NCBI GenBank assembly: GCA_964555685.1 | Contig: CAZKTO010000007.1 | Location: 1 to 64,000, forward strand | Direction: 5' to 3' | DNA: 64,000 bases | From: CAZKTO01 sp964555685 | Lineage (GTDB): Bacteria; Chloroflexota; Dehalococcoidia; SHYB01 | Part shown: positions 40,267 to 48,336 of the stretch, one piece after another | Numbering within the stretch: position 1 is the first letter of the stretch | Layout: every line of letters begins with the position of its first letter | Translations under genes and position numbers: made by a program | Notes under the pieces: model-generated | Database searches by the model: none | Told to the model about the DNA's origin: nothing | Seen by the model: only the letters and a program-made list of their open reading frames with translations

Positions 40267-42627
40267 TTACGGCCCTCCCCCGACAGGTCGGGGCCCCGGC
40301 CCGGCCCGTCGCCGCATCAGGCTCACGGTGATGACCGAGGCCAGCGCCCCCGCCAAGAGCGCGCTCCCCACCGTCGAGACGACGATCACCCACCACTCGG
40401 TCTCGTCCCCGCCGGCCGCCACGGCGGACCCGTTGGCGGCGCCGATGAGCGTCCCGCTGGTGATCGTATCGAGCCGCTCGGTGATGGCGCGCTGGGTCGT
40501 CCGCACGTCGCCGAAGCCGAACTCCGTGAAGAACGAGGTCGTCGCCACGTTGCCCGACTCGTCCAGCACCCGTATCGGCTGGGCCCCCTGGCCCGAGACC
40601 GGCATGAAGAGCCGTGCCGTGAACCGGCCGTCGGCGTTGGTCCGCTCGGTGGCGATGGTCACGTCGCCCACCTGGACAAAGACGTTCATCTCGGGCTGGA
40701 GGTTGAAGCCCTGGAGCGTGATCTCCTGCCCGCCGGGGCCGGCCGGCGGCTGGATGAAGACCTGCGGCGCCGCGATGGCCTTCCGCCGGCTGAACCCGAT
40801 CTTCTGGTTGATGCCCCCGAACTCGCCCAGGCGCGTGTCCGCCCACACCAGGTACACATCGCGCTCCGTCGCCGCGATGCCAAAGTAGTCGCCCAGGAAC
40901 TGCCCCTGCGGAAAGCCTCGGTTCGGGTTGGAGGAGGAGTCCGTGACCCGCGCGTCCTCCGAGCGGATGTTGAGCTCCTTGGACTCGAACCCCCAGCTAT
41001 CGCCCCGGTTCTCCGAGGTCGTGTAGTAGATGTGGTAGTGGGTCTGGGTCGGATCGTCCCGCATGTCGCCCCACATGACGTGGACCCGCCCCTTGGGGTC
41101 CGTGGCGACCGCCGGGAAGAACTGGAGGCTCGGGGTCCGGTCGCCGCCCAGGACTATGGGTTTGGACCACGTCTCGCCCCGGTCCAACGAGCGGGTGAAG
41201 TAGATATCGCCGTCGTCCACGGGCTTACTGGGGTTCAGGGCCGCGTAGATCGTGTAGAGCTCACCGCCTGGGCCCGTTGCGACCTTGGGGAAGGCGCCGC
41301 CCCAGTAGCGGAAGAACGTGTTCCGGGGGCGGAAGCTCAGCTCCCCGACCACCTGCATCACCTTGGGCTTCGTGAACGTCTTGCCGCCGTCCTCGGACCG
41401 GGCGATGTAGAGCTCCGCCAGCCCTTTCTGGGACTTGTCGTCGGTGCTGTCGAGCCAGGTCACATACAGGGTGCCGTCGGGCGCCGTCGTGGGCGAGGCG
41501 CCCTGGACGACGCGCTTGAGCCCCACGATCCGCCCATCGCCGACGCCCGGCTGCGGCGTGTCCCCCGAGGCCCGGCGCACCGTGGGGCTCACGTCGATGG
41601 GCGCCGCCCACGTCTGCCCGCCGTCCTCGGAGCGGACCATCCGGATGGTGCTCTGCACCTCCTGCACCGCGATGGCGGGCAGCTCGTCGAAGTACACCAC
41701 CCGCCCCACGACGGTGAACTCCACGTACGTGACGTAGAGGGTGTCCTTCTGCGGGTCCGCCGGGTTCTGGCCGATGGCGAGCCACGGCTTGTCCAGGAAC
41801 GAAAGGTAAATGTTGCCTCTGACCCGCGCGTCGGCGCCTACTGGCTGGCCCGGGCGCCGCTCCACCGTCAGCTCCGAGCGGATGCCGCTCCGCGCCGACG
41901 ATATGGGCTCGCTCCATGTGAGGCCGCCATCGGCGGACTTGTGGGTGACGATGCTCGAGACCTCCTGGCTCAGGAGGAAGTTCCCGACGGTGAACTCCTC
42001 CTCGCCGATGGAGATGGTGAGCAGATGGACGTTCCCCGCTCGGTCGAAGGCGAGGACGGGATCGCCTCCAGAGGTCTCATCGTCGCGCAGGTAGCTCGTG
42101 GCCCGTGGGCCCTCCCACGTCTCGCCCCCGTTGAAGGAGGTGTAGACCGAGACGCCGGGGAAGTTGAAGTCGATATCGGCCACGACGACGTGGTTCGGAT
42201 CGTTGGGGTGGATGGCGATGGACGGCTCCGTCTGCACGGGCGTGCGGCTCACGTCCCGGGTCAGGAGGACGGAGCGGCTGAAGGCCGGCGCGGGGTCGCG
42301 GAACGGCACCAGCACGCCGCCGCCCTGGGCCTGGGGCGCGGCGAGGCCGCGGGTGAAGAAGTCCGGCGCATCCAGCATCTGGCGCCGCTGGCTGCGATTG
42401 GGCCGCGCGGAGGCTCGCGGGTCCAGGCCGTTGGCCCGCAGCCACGCTGCGCCGGACAGATCGTCCTTCACCAGGCTCAGGAGCCCAAGGTTCCCGAATT
42501 CGACATCGGCGTTCTGGGCATGCGCAGCCGAAGGCGCGACGGACGGGGCTAGGGCAAGGAGCGGCGTCAGGGCCACTGCCGCGGCCAGGATGCGGGCCAG
42601 GAAACCGGCGGCGCCAGAAATTCGCAC
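40267..42627 (-). CDS. Membrane-anchored sialidase-like Asp-box (BNR) protein
   Basis: A 786-residue exported protein. A signal peptide ends near residue 38 (SAAHAQ). Six Asp-box repeats of the form SxDxGxTW are spaced along a beta-propeller, at about residues 164, 231, 333, 411, 480 and 538. Residues 625-720 look like an IPT/TIG-type domain (PPAGPGGQEITLQGFNLQPE). A membrane helix near 745-770 and an Arg-rich tail anchor it facing outwards. No sialidase Arg triad or catalytic Tyr could be assigned, so binding rather than hydrolysis is possible. The stop lies 3 bp before the solute-binding gene ATG. Confidence 0.85.
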   Translation of the reverse strand: MRISGAAGFLARILAAAVALTPLLALAPSVAPSAAHAQNADVEFGNLGLLSLVKDDLSGAAWLRANGLDPRASARPNRSQRRQMLDAPDFFTRGLAAPQAQGGGVLVPFRDPAPAFSRSVLLTRDVSRTPVQTEPSIAIHPNDPNHVVVADIDFNFPGVSVYTSFNGGETWEGPRATSYLRDDETSGGDPVLAFDRAGNVHLLTISIGEEEFTVGNFLLSQEVSSIVTHKSADGGLTWSEPISSARSGIRSELTVERRPGQPVGADARVRGNIYLSFLDKPWLAIGQNPADPQKDTLYVTYVEFTVVGRVVYFDELPAIAVQEVQSTIRMVRSEDGGQTWAAPIDVSPTVRRASGDTPQPGVGDGRIVGLKRVVQGASPTTAPDGTLYVTWLDSTDDKSQKGLAELYIARSEDGGKTFTKPKVMQVVGELSFRPRNTFFRYWGGAFPKVATGPGGELYTIYAALNPSKPVDDGDIYFTRSLDRGETWSKPIVLGGDRTPSLQFFPAVATDPKGRVHVMWGDMRDDPTQTHYHIYYTTSENRGDSWGFESKELNIRSEDARVTDSSSNPNRGFPQGQFLGDYFGIAATERDVYLVWADTRLGEFGGINQKIGFSRRKAIAAPQVFIQPPAGPGGQEITLQGFNLQPEMNVFVQVGDVTIATERTNADGRFTARLFMPVSGQGAQPIRVLDESGNVATTSFFTEFGFGDVRTTQRAITERLDTITSGTLIGAANGSAVAAGGDETEWWVIVVSTVGSALLAGALASVITVSLMRRRAGPGPRPVGGGP
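40278..40293. repeat. CCCCGACAGGTCGGGG palindrome in the Asp-box gene tail
   Basis: It encodes RPVGG at the extreme C-terminus of the membrane-anchored protein, after the last helix. Confidence 0.75.
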
Positions 42628-42667
42628 GGTGGTTCTCCTTATCGAGTTGCGGGGCGCCGGCGGCGGG

Positions 42668-43396
42668 TCACCGCGGGGCCGGCCCGCTCCCGCTAGTCAA
42701 GATGTCGATCCGGTTGACCAGCACCAGCAGGAACGCCTTCCAGAACTCATCGGTCGTCTCTTGAAACTGGCTGGCGCCGGTGAGGATATAGGCGATCTGC
42801 GCCTCTTGAGCGCCGGCGAAGTCGCGCTCGCGCCAGGCGTAGTAGACGGGGATCGTCCGGCTCACCCGCTCCGCCTTCGGGACCAGATTGGTGTCCGACC
42901 GGGCGGCCAGCCCGCGGATGTTCTCCCACACGACGGTGGCCTCGGCGCGCGTCTGCGGCGTCTCCTTGCGCAGCTCGACGAGGAGGAGCCGGTCGGCGGC
43001 CAGCTGGTCGCGGACCTTCGCCAGCGCCTCGGCGTCCGCCGTGCGGGCTTGGGTCGTGAGCGTCCGCACCTCCCGCTGGAGCGAGGCGATCTCGCTGTTC
43101 TTCCCATCGTTCTGGGCCTGGAGCTGATCGACCTGCGCCCGCACGTCCTTCACCTGCGATGCCAGCGTGGCCTGCTCCAGGGCCAGCCCCTCGATGCGCG
43201 CCTGGCGGGCCGCCAGCTCCGTCTGGGCCTGCGCGAACCGCGCCCTCTGGATCAGCGCCTCGGTCTCCGCCGAGTCCACGTCCGACTGCTGCGCCGAGAA
43301 GCCGGCGCCAAACCCGGCTCCGATACCCGCCACCGCGACGACGAGCAAGAGCACGACCGCCAGCGCGCCCCCGCGGAGCTTACCGATGCCCAGCAT
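42668..43396 (-). CDS. Membrane-anchored coiled-coil protein
   Basis: A 242-residue protein with an N-terminal helix (LAVVLLLVVAVAGIGAGFGAGF) and a long heptad-rich coiled coil from about residue 40 to 145 (ARQARIEGLALEQATLASQV, IASLQREVRTLTTQAR). The C-terminal 90 residues are globular (RTIPVYYAWRERDFAGAQEAQ). No family is recognised. It lies 40 bp upstream of the Asp-box gene and may help assemble that envelope complex. Confidence 0.75.
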   Translation of the reverse strand: MLGIGKLRGGALAVVLLLVVAVAGIGAGFGAGFSAQQSDVDSAETEALIQRARFAQAQTELAARQARIEGLALEQATLASQVKDVRAQVDQLQAQNDGKNSEIASLQREVRTLTTQARTADAEALAKVRDQLAADRLLLVELRKETPQTRAEATVVWENIRGLAARSDTNLVPKAERVSRTIPVYYAWRERDFAGAQEAQIAYILTGASQFQETTDEFWKAFLLVLVNRIDILTSGSGPAPR

Positions 43397-43707
43397 GCCT
43401 CTCCTTACTACGAGTCCTGCGTCACAGCCGCTCGCCGCGGTAACGACTCGTTATGGTAGGGCCTCCGACCATTGAGTACAAGGGCCGTCACAGCCCTCAT
43501 GACATACAACGCACCAGGGGACGCCGCCGGTTTCCTCCCCCGGCGCGGCGTTGCACCAAACCCCCTTCCCCCTCGATGGGGGAAGGCTGGGATGGGGGTG
43601 ACCGTCACCCCCCACCTTCTGTCCTCCCCCGCAACGGGGGAGGAGATAACGTGGCGTGTCCTGGCGGAATCCCGGGGGATGGCCAGGAAGGGGGCCCGCC
43701 CCGCTTC
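43397..43707. other. Intergenic region with GC hairpins
   Basis: No gene is seen. CCTTCCCCC (43564-43572) pairs with 43578-43586, and GGGGGTGACCGTCACCCCC and TCCTCCCCCGCAACGGGGGAGGA-like hairpins follow within 60 bp. These belong to the REP-like family. Confidence 0.6.
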
Positions 43708-43745
43708 TTGACAGAGCAATCCGTTCTACCGTACGCTAGCGTACG
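43708..43745 (+). promoter_or_regulatory. PadR gene promoter with overlapping 16-bp palindromic operator
   Basis: TTGACA (43708-43713), 18 bases, TACGCT (43732-43737). A perfect palindrome CGTACGCTAGCGTACG at 43730-43745 covers the -10 box, so a bound dimer would block transcription. It lies 47 bp before the PadR ATG. Confidence 0.7.
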
Positions 43746-43792
43746 CCTGTTCGGAAGGCTGCGGCTCCGCGCCGCATCACCCGGCGGTCACG

Positions 43793-44128
43793 ATGGAACA
43801 GCAACGCGAGCTCCTCAAGGGCAGCACCGAGTCCCTCCTCCTCGCCCTCTTGATCGAGCAGCCCATGTACGGCTACCAGATCGTCAAGGATCTGGAGCGC
43901 CGCAGTCAGGGCTACTTCCAGTTCCGCGAGGGCACCCTCTACCCGGCCCTCCACCGTCTGGAGAAGGACGGCCTCGTCGAGGCCAAGTGGCAGCCCTCCC
44001 CCAACGGCCAGCAGCGCCGCTACTACTACATCACGGACAGCGGGCGCCTGGAGCTGGCGACGCGCCTCACCGCCTGGCGCGGCTTCTCCTCCGCCGTCGC
44101 GCGGGTGCTCGCGCCCAACCGGGCGTGA
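43793..44128 (+). CDS. PadR family transcriptional regulator
   Basis: A 111-residue winged-helix regulator. LLALLIEQPMYGYQIVKDLE and GTLYPALHRLEKDGLVEAKW are the PadR recognition-helix and wing region, followed by RRYYYITDSGR. It is expected to bind the palindrome over its own promoter. The next gene, a membrane protein with an N-terminal HAAS-like domain, starts 13 bp downstream; PadR/HAAS pairs often respond to membrane stress or drugs. Confidence 0.93.
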   Translation: MEQQRELLKGSTESLLLALLIEQPMYGYQIVKDLERRSQGYFQFREGTLYPALHRLEKDGLVEAKWQPSPNGQQRRYYYITDSGRLELATRLTAWRGFSSAVARVLAPNRA

Positions 44129-44141
44129 CGGGAGGCGTGCG

Positions 44142-45143
44142 ATGGTCCCCGGCCTGGTGCGATACCTCGAAGAGCTCAGCTCCCACCTTCGGCTGAGCCC
44201 CGTCCGCGAGCGCCAGGTCCTCCGCGAGATGTACACGCACCTTGAGGAGCGCGTCCGCGAGCTGGAGGCCCAGGGCCACTCCATGGCCGACGCCGTGCGC
44301 CGGGCCACCGAGGCCTTCGGCCGGCCCAAGGCCCTCGCTCGCGAGCTCTACGAGGTGTATAACACCGGCTCCTGGAAGGACGCCGCCCTCGCCGCCGCGC
44401 CCTACATCCTCATGGCCTTCCTCTTCGGCTTCCACCTCTGGCAGTCGATGGGGTGGCTGGCCCTCTTCCTCTCCGCCAGCGTCGTCATGACCCTTCTCGG
44501 CTGGTGGCGCGGCAAGCCCATCTGGATCTTCCCCTGGGCCGGCTTCTCCCTCGTCCTGCCCCTCGTCACGGCCATCATCGCCGGCTCCGCCGTCTTCGAG
44601 GGCGGGCGGAGTCTCTTTCAGGGGAAGGACGTGGCGCTGCCGCTCTGGGTCCTCCTGGGGCTTCTCGCCTACATTCCCCTCGCCCTCTGGATGGTCATCT
44701 CCGTGGCCATCCGCGTCATCCGGCGCGACTGGATCTACGCCTCACTGATGCTGCTGCCCTTCCCCATCCTCCTGCGATGGCTCCTCTCCCTCCAGTTCGA
44801 GGGCAGCTCCCTCGTCTACAACCGGCCGTTCTTCAGCCCCGAGGCCGATGCTACCATCGCCGTCGTCTTCCTCCTTCTGGCCCACCTGCCCGTCCTCTTC
44901 GTCCGGGTGCGGCAGCGCGGCTGGAAGATCGGGGCCCTGGTGGTCGCGACGCCGCCCGCTTTCATCGCCGCCGCCTACAGCACGCCGGGCTCCACCAACG
45001 TCCTCGCTCTCCTCTTCCTCGCCGTCCTGGCGGTCCTCTTCCTCCTCACCCCTGCGGCCCTCGATCTCACCCTCGCCCGGCGGAGCCACCGGGGCCGGGC
45101 CGGCCTCAGCCGGTGGGCCGAGCGCGCCCTCGGCGAGGTCTAG
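44142..45143 (+). CDS. Membrane protein with N-terminal HAAS-like cytoplasmic domain
   Basis: A 333-residue protein. Residues 1-75 form a helical domain (YLEELSSHLRLSPVRERQVL, HLEERVRELEAQGHSMADAV, AFGRPKALARELYEVY), which resembles HAAS/DUF1700 domains that accompany PadR regulators. About eight hydrophobic helices follow, with a short basic tail. The function is unknown. The start lies 13 bp after the PadR stop with GGGAGG upstream. Confidence 0.82.
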   Translation: MVPGLVRYLEELSSHLRLSPVRERQVLREMYTHLEERVRELEAQGHSMADAVRRATEAFGRPKALARELYEVYNTGSWKDAALAAAPYILMAFLFGFHLWQSMGWLALFLSASVVMTLLGWWRGKPIWIFPWAGFSLVLPLVTAIIAGSAVFEGGRSLFQGKDVALPLWVLLGLLAYIPLALWMVISVAIRVIRRDWIYASLMLLPFPILLRWLLSLQFEGSSLVYNRPFFSPEADATIAVVFLLLAHLPVLFVRVRQRGWKIGALVVATPPAFIAAAYSTPGSTNVLALLFLAVLAVLFLLTPAALDLTLARRSHRGRAGLSRWAERALGEV

Positions 45144-45255
45144 GCCGGACCTGGCTCTCAGTCCCCAGTTCCTAGTTTCCAGTCCCTGGTGCTCCGTCAA
45201 CAAAGTTTTCAGGGGTTTATGTTCCGTGCTGCTCGCCACATGGCCTCACCCCCTG

Positions 45256-45304
45256 CCCCCTCTCCAAGTACTTGGAGAGGGGGTGGCCCTTCTATGGAAG
45301 GGCC
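45256..45304. repeat. Two adjacent GC hairpins
   Basis: CCCCCTCTCCAAGTACTTGG with its continuation (45256-45283) is a perfect 28-bp palindrome of the CCCTCTCC family. GGCCCTTC (45285-45292) pairs with 45297-45304. They probably terminate the PadR operon or act as REP elements. Confidence 0.7.
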
Positions 45305-45393
45305 GCGGGAGAGGCAAGGCCCACGCATCTGCTAACGTTCAAGTTGACTGAGTACTAGCCCCCGGTCCCTCGCACCCCTCAGAGGCGGCGTAC

Positions 45394-45399
45394 TATAAT
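45394..45399 (+). promoter_or_regulatory. TATAAT box just before the kinase gene
   Basis: Perfect -10 hexamer, without a clear -35. Transcription would start at about 45406, at or next to GTG 45405 and ATG 45411, so the mRNA may be leaderless. Confidence 0.5.
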
Positions 45400-45410
45400 T
45401 CCTGGTGTTC

Positions 45411-46022
45411 ATGAACGCCGCCGATCTCGCCCGTGACCTGGAGCGCGTCGAGGGGAGCCTGCCTGGCCCGCTGGGGCGCGCCGCGTCCCCCTTCCTCGTC
45501 ATGCTCGTGGGATTGCCCGGCGCCGGCAAGTCCACGGTGGCCCGGGAGCTCAGCCGGCGCCTCCGAGCCGCCGTCGTCGAGTCGGACGCCGTGCGCTCGC
45601 TCCTCTTCCCCCGTCCGGCCTTCACGGAGGACGAGAGCGCGTGGGTCTTCGAGGTCTGCCATGCCCTCGTCGAGCGCCTGCTGCGGCGCGGCCATGCCGT
45701 GGTCCTGGACGCGACGAACCTGATCGAGCGGCACCGGCAGGCGGTCTACACCATCGCCGAGCGCCGCCGGGCGCCCCTCCTCGTCCTGCGGGTCGAGGCG
45801 CCGTCCGAAGTCGTCCGCCAGCGTCTGGCGCGACGCCCGGCCGGCAGCGATAGCCCCTCGCTGGCGACCTGGGACGTCTACCTGCGCATGCGGGCGGTCC
45901 AGGAGCCTATCCTGCGCCCCCACACGACCATCGATACGTCGCAGGCCCTGGGCCCCGCCCTCGACGCCTTCGAGCGCCAGGTATGGGAGGCCGTGACCCC
46001 CACGGAAAGGACGGTCCCATGA
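45411..46022 (+). CDS. P-loop kinase/ATPase, zeta-toxin or gluconate-kinase-like
   Basis: A 203-residue AAA-type small kinase. GLPGAGKST (residues 34-42) is the P-loop, VVLDATNLIERHR resembles the polynucleotide kinase/zeta family Walker-B-like segment, and VEAPSEVVRQRLARR a lid. Substrate could be a nucleotide, sugar or RNA. ATG 45411 or GTG 45405 are possible starts; no ribosome-binding site is seen, in line with a leaderless message. The stop overlaps the aminopeptidase ATG by 4 bp. Confidence 0.85.
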   Translation: MNAADLARDLERVEGSLPGPLGRAASPFLVMLVGLPGAGKSTVARELSRRLRAAVVESDAVRSLLFPRPAFTEDESAWVFEVCHALVERLLRRGHAVVLDATNLIERHRQAVYTIAERRRAPLLVLRVEAPSEVVRQRLARRPAGSDSPSLATWDVYLRMRAVQEPILRPHTTIDTSQALGPALDAFERQVWEAVTPTERTVP

Positions 46023-47533
46023 AGGTCCGAGTCGTGGCCCAGGATGTGGCCCAGATGCCCGCCGACGCGCTCGTCGCGAACCTCTTCCAGGGCGTCAAGA
46101 CGCCGGGCGGCGCCACCGCCGCCGCCGACAGGGCCCTGGGCGGCGCCATCTCGCGGCTCATCGCCAGTGGCGAGATCAAGGGACGCAAGGGGGAGCTGAC
46201 CGTCATCCACGTCTTCGGGCAGATGGCGGCCGCCCGCGTCGCCGTGCTGGGCCTCGGCCCCCGGCGCCAGCTCGACGCCGACGTCGTGCGCAGCGGCATG
46301 GCGGAGGCCGCGCGGACGCTCCGGCGCCTCGGGGCCCGGCGCATCGCCACCGTCGTCCACGGCGCGGGCGCCGGCGGCCTGGAGCCCGCCGAGGCGGCCC
46401 AGGCCATCGTCGAGGGCGTCATCCTGGGGCTCTACACCTTCCGCAAGCAGGCCAAGCGGCCCGAGCCCGCCGCCGAGGTCCGCGAGCTCGTCCTCGTCGA
46501 GGCGCAGCGCTCCAAGCTGGCCGCGCTCCGCCGGGGCGCCAGGGTTGGCCAGGTGCTCGCCGAGAGCGCCTGCCTCGCCCGCGACATGGCCAACACGCCG
46601 GCCAACTTCATGACCCCCAGGGACATGGCCGCCGTGGCGCGCCAGGTGGCGAAGGATGCGGGCCTCCAGGTCACCGTGCTCGGCAAGAAGGAGATGGAGC
46701 GCCTCGGCATGGGCGCCATCCTGGGCGTGGCCAAGGGCTCCGCCCAGCCGCCCCAGTTCATCATCCTCAAGTACCAGGGCGACCGCGCCAGCGGGAAGCG
46801 CGCCATCGGCCTCGTCGGCAAGGGCGTCACCTTCGATACCGGCGGCATCTCCCTCAAGCCGGCGGCGGGCATGGCGGCCATGAAGACGGACATGTCCGGC
46901 GGGGCCACCGTCATCGCCGCCATGCGGGCCATCGGCCTCCTCAAGCCCGCCGTCAACGTCACCGGCCTCGTGCCGGCCGCCGAGAACATGCCCTCCAGCA
47001 CGGCCCAGAAGCCCGGCGACGTCGTCACCGCCATGAACGGCAAGACCATCGAGGTGGACAACACGGACGCCGAGGGGCGCCTCCTCCTGGCCGACGCCCT
47101 GAGCTACGGGCGCAAGGAGGGCCTCTCGCCCATGATCGATGTCGCCACCCTCACCGGCGCCATGCGCGCGGCCCTGGGCACCGTCTGCACCGGCGCCTTC
47201 ACCAATCACCCGCCGACCCTGCGCCGCATCCTGCGCGCCGCCGCCGCCACGGGCGAGAAGACCTGGCGGTTCCCCATGTTCGACGAGTACAAGGAGCAGA
47301 ACCGCAGCGACGTGGCCGACATCAAGAACACCGGCGGCGCCAACGCCGGCTCCATCACCGCGGCCCTCTTCCTCGCCGAGTTCAGTGAGAGCACCCCCTG
47401 GGTCCACCTCGACATCGCCGGCACGGCCCGCCAGGAGTCTACCAAGGGCTACCTCATCAAGGGCTCCAGCGGCGTGCCCGTCCGCACCCTCGTGCAGTTC
47501 GTTCTGAACGAGGCCCAGCGCGCCCGGCGCTAG
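46019..47533 (+). CDS. pepA: Leucyl aminopeptidase, M17 family
   Basis: A 504-residue cytosolic exopeptidase removing N-terminal residues. The Macro-type N-domain is followed by the M17 catalytic domain: GKGVTFDTGGISLKP and KTDMSGGA carry metal ligands and the bicarbonate-region Lys, and NTDAEGRLLLAD is the family signature. The length matches PepA. ATG 46019 overlaps the kinase stop (ATGA). It could digest imported peptides from the Opp system. Confidence 0.95.
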   Translation: MKVRVVAQDVAQMPADALVANLFQGVKTPGGATAAADRALGGAISRLIASGEIKGRKGELTVIHVFGQMAAARVAVLGLGPRRQLDADVVRSGMAEAARTLRRLGARRIATVVHGAGAGGLEPAEAAQAIVEGVILGLYTFRKQAKRPEPAAEVRELVLVEAQRSKLAALRRGARVGQVLAESACLARDMANTPANFMTPRDMAAVARQVAKDAGLQVTVLGKKEMERLGMGAILGVAKGSAQPPQFIILKYQGDRASGKRAIGLVGKGVTFDTGGISLKPAAGMAAMKTDMSGGATVIAAMRAIGLLKPAVNVTGLVPAAENMPSSTAQKPGDVVTAMNGKTIEVDNTDAEGRLLLADALSYGRKEGLSPMIDVATLTGAMRAALGTVCTGAFTNHPPTLRRILRAAAATGEKTWRFPMFDEYKEQNRSDVADIKNTGGANAGSITAALFLAEFSESTPWVHLDIAGTARQESTKGYLIKGSSGVPVRTLVQFVLNEAQRARR

Positions 47534-47678
47534 CGCCCGCGAGGCCTTGGCGGCCCCTTTCCTGAGATCGAAATCCGCACACGGCAATCCGCCATCCCAC
47601 GCTCGTCGTACTAACGATGTCCAGTATCCAGCCCCTGCGCGCCCCTTCCCGCGTCCAGGCCGGAGGTGTGGGCCTCCC

Positions 47679-47972
47679 ATGTCCGATTGGAAGTTCCTCA
47701 CCAACCACGCCCTCGTGCTGGGGCGGATCGCCCTCGATCCCGCGAGCACGGCCAGGGAGATCGCGTTCAGCGTCGGCGTCACCGAGCGCACCACGCTCAA
47801 GATCGTGGGCGAGCTGGAGGCCGCCGGCTACATCACCAGGAGCCGCAAGGGGCGGCGCAACGTCTACGACGTCAACCCCGGCCTGCCCCTGCGCAACCCC
47901 ATCGAGCCGGGCGTGCCCGTGGGGGACCTGCTGGCCGCCATCGCGCCCAAGCGCCGCCGCGCCTCCGCCTAG
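47679..47972 (+). CDS. Small winged-helix transcriptional regulator
   Basis: A 97-residue protein with a winged-helix fold: TAREIAFSVGVTERTTLKIV recognition region, ELEAAGYITRSRKGRRNVYD wing. The C-terminal 30 residues are Pro-rich and end KRRRASA. ATG 47679 lies 11 bases after GGAGGTG. It resembles MarR/IclR-type DNA-binding domains without a ligand domain. No target can be assigned. It lies upstream of the tRNA genes. Confidence 0.8.
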   Translation: MSDWKFLTNHALVLGRIALDPASTAREIAFSVGVTERTTLKIVGELEAAGYITRSRKGRRNVYDVNPGLPLRNPIEPGVPVGDLLAAIAPKRRRASA

Positions 47973-48037
47973 CCCGCCTGCGCCGCCCCTGTTTTCCTTG
48001 ACCCGTCCAGGTTTGGAGTGCTAGAATCGGCGAGCGT

Positions 48038-48114
48038 GGTGGGCGTGGCCAAGTGGTTAAGGCGCCAGGCTGTGGCCCTGGAGACCGTGGGTTCGATCCC
48101 CATCGCCCACCCCA
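48038..48114 (+). tRNA. tRNA-His (GTG)
   Basis: The acceptor stem GTGGGCG (48039-48045) pairs with CGCCCAC (48104-48110). The extra 5' G of tRNA-His is at 48038, facing C at 48111, and CCA is encoded (48112-48114). The anticodon arm is CCAGG-CTGTGGC-CCTGG and the T-loop is TTCGATC. Confidence 0.95.
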
Positions 48115-48115
48115 T

Positions 48116-48192
48116 GCGCCCGTAGCTCAATTGGACAGAGCATCAGACTTCGGATCTGAGGGTTGCGAGTTCGAGTCTCGCCGGGCGCGCCA
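48116..48192 (+). tRNA. tRNA-Arg (TCG)
   Basis: The acceptor stem GCGCCCG (48116-48122) pairs with CGGGCGC (48182-48188), with G at 48189 and encoded CCA (48190-48192). The anticodon arm is TCAGA-CTTCGGA-TCTGA, giving TCG. Only one base separates it from the tRNA-His CCA, so the two are surely co-transcribed. Confidence 0.94.
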
Positions 48193-48299
48193 CTTCCCCT
48201 AGCTCTATGTCGCCTCGAACGCTCTCCACTGGCAACGCCGGGCCTTGCATTATCGTGACTTGGCCAGTGGCCCCGTAGCCAAGCGAGACGGCGATATCG

Positions 48300-48322
48300 T
48301 CCCTCTCCTTGTGGGAGAGGGA
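48300..48322. repeat. TCCCTCTCC hairpin
   Basis: Nine-base arms 48300-48308 and 48314-48322. It lies 14 bp downstream of the MFS gene stop on the (-) strand and is a REP-like family member, possibly also a terminator. Confidence 0.6.
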
Positions 48323-48336
48323 ACGAGGGAGAGGTC

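Noticed and set aside
38536..42552. An uninterrupted (+) frame of over 1,300 codons antisense to the solute-binding and Asp-box genes
   Set aside because: It is a shadow of high-GC coding sequence on the other strand. The predicted protein is low-complexity and has no motif, while the (-) genes show full family signatures. The same holds for 6455-10558.
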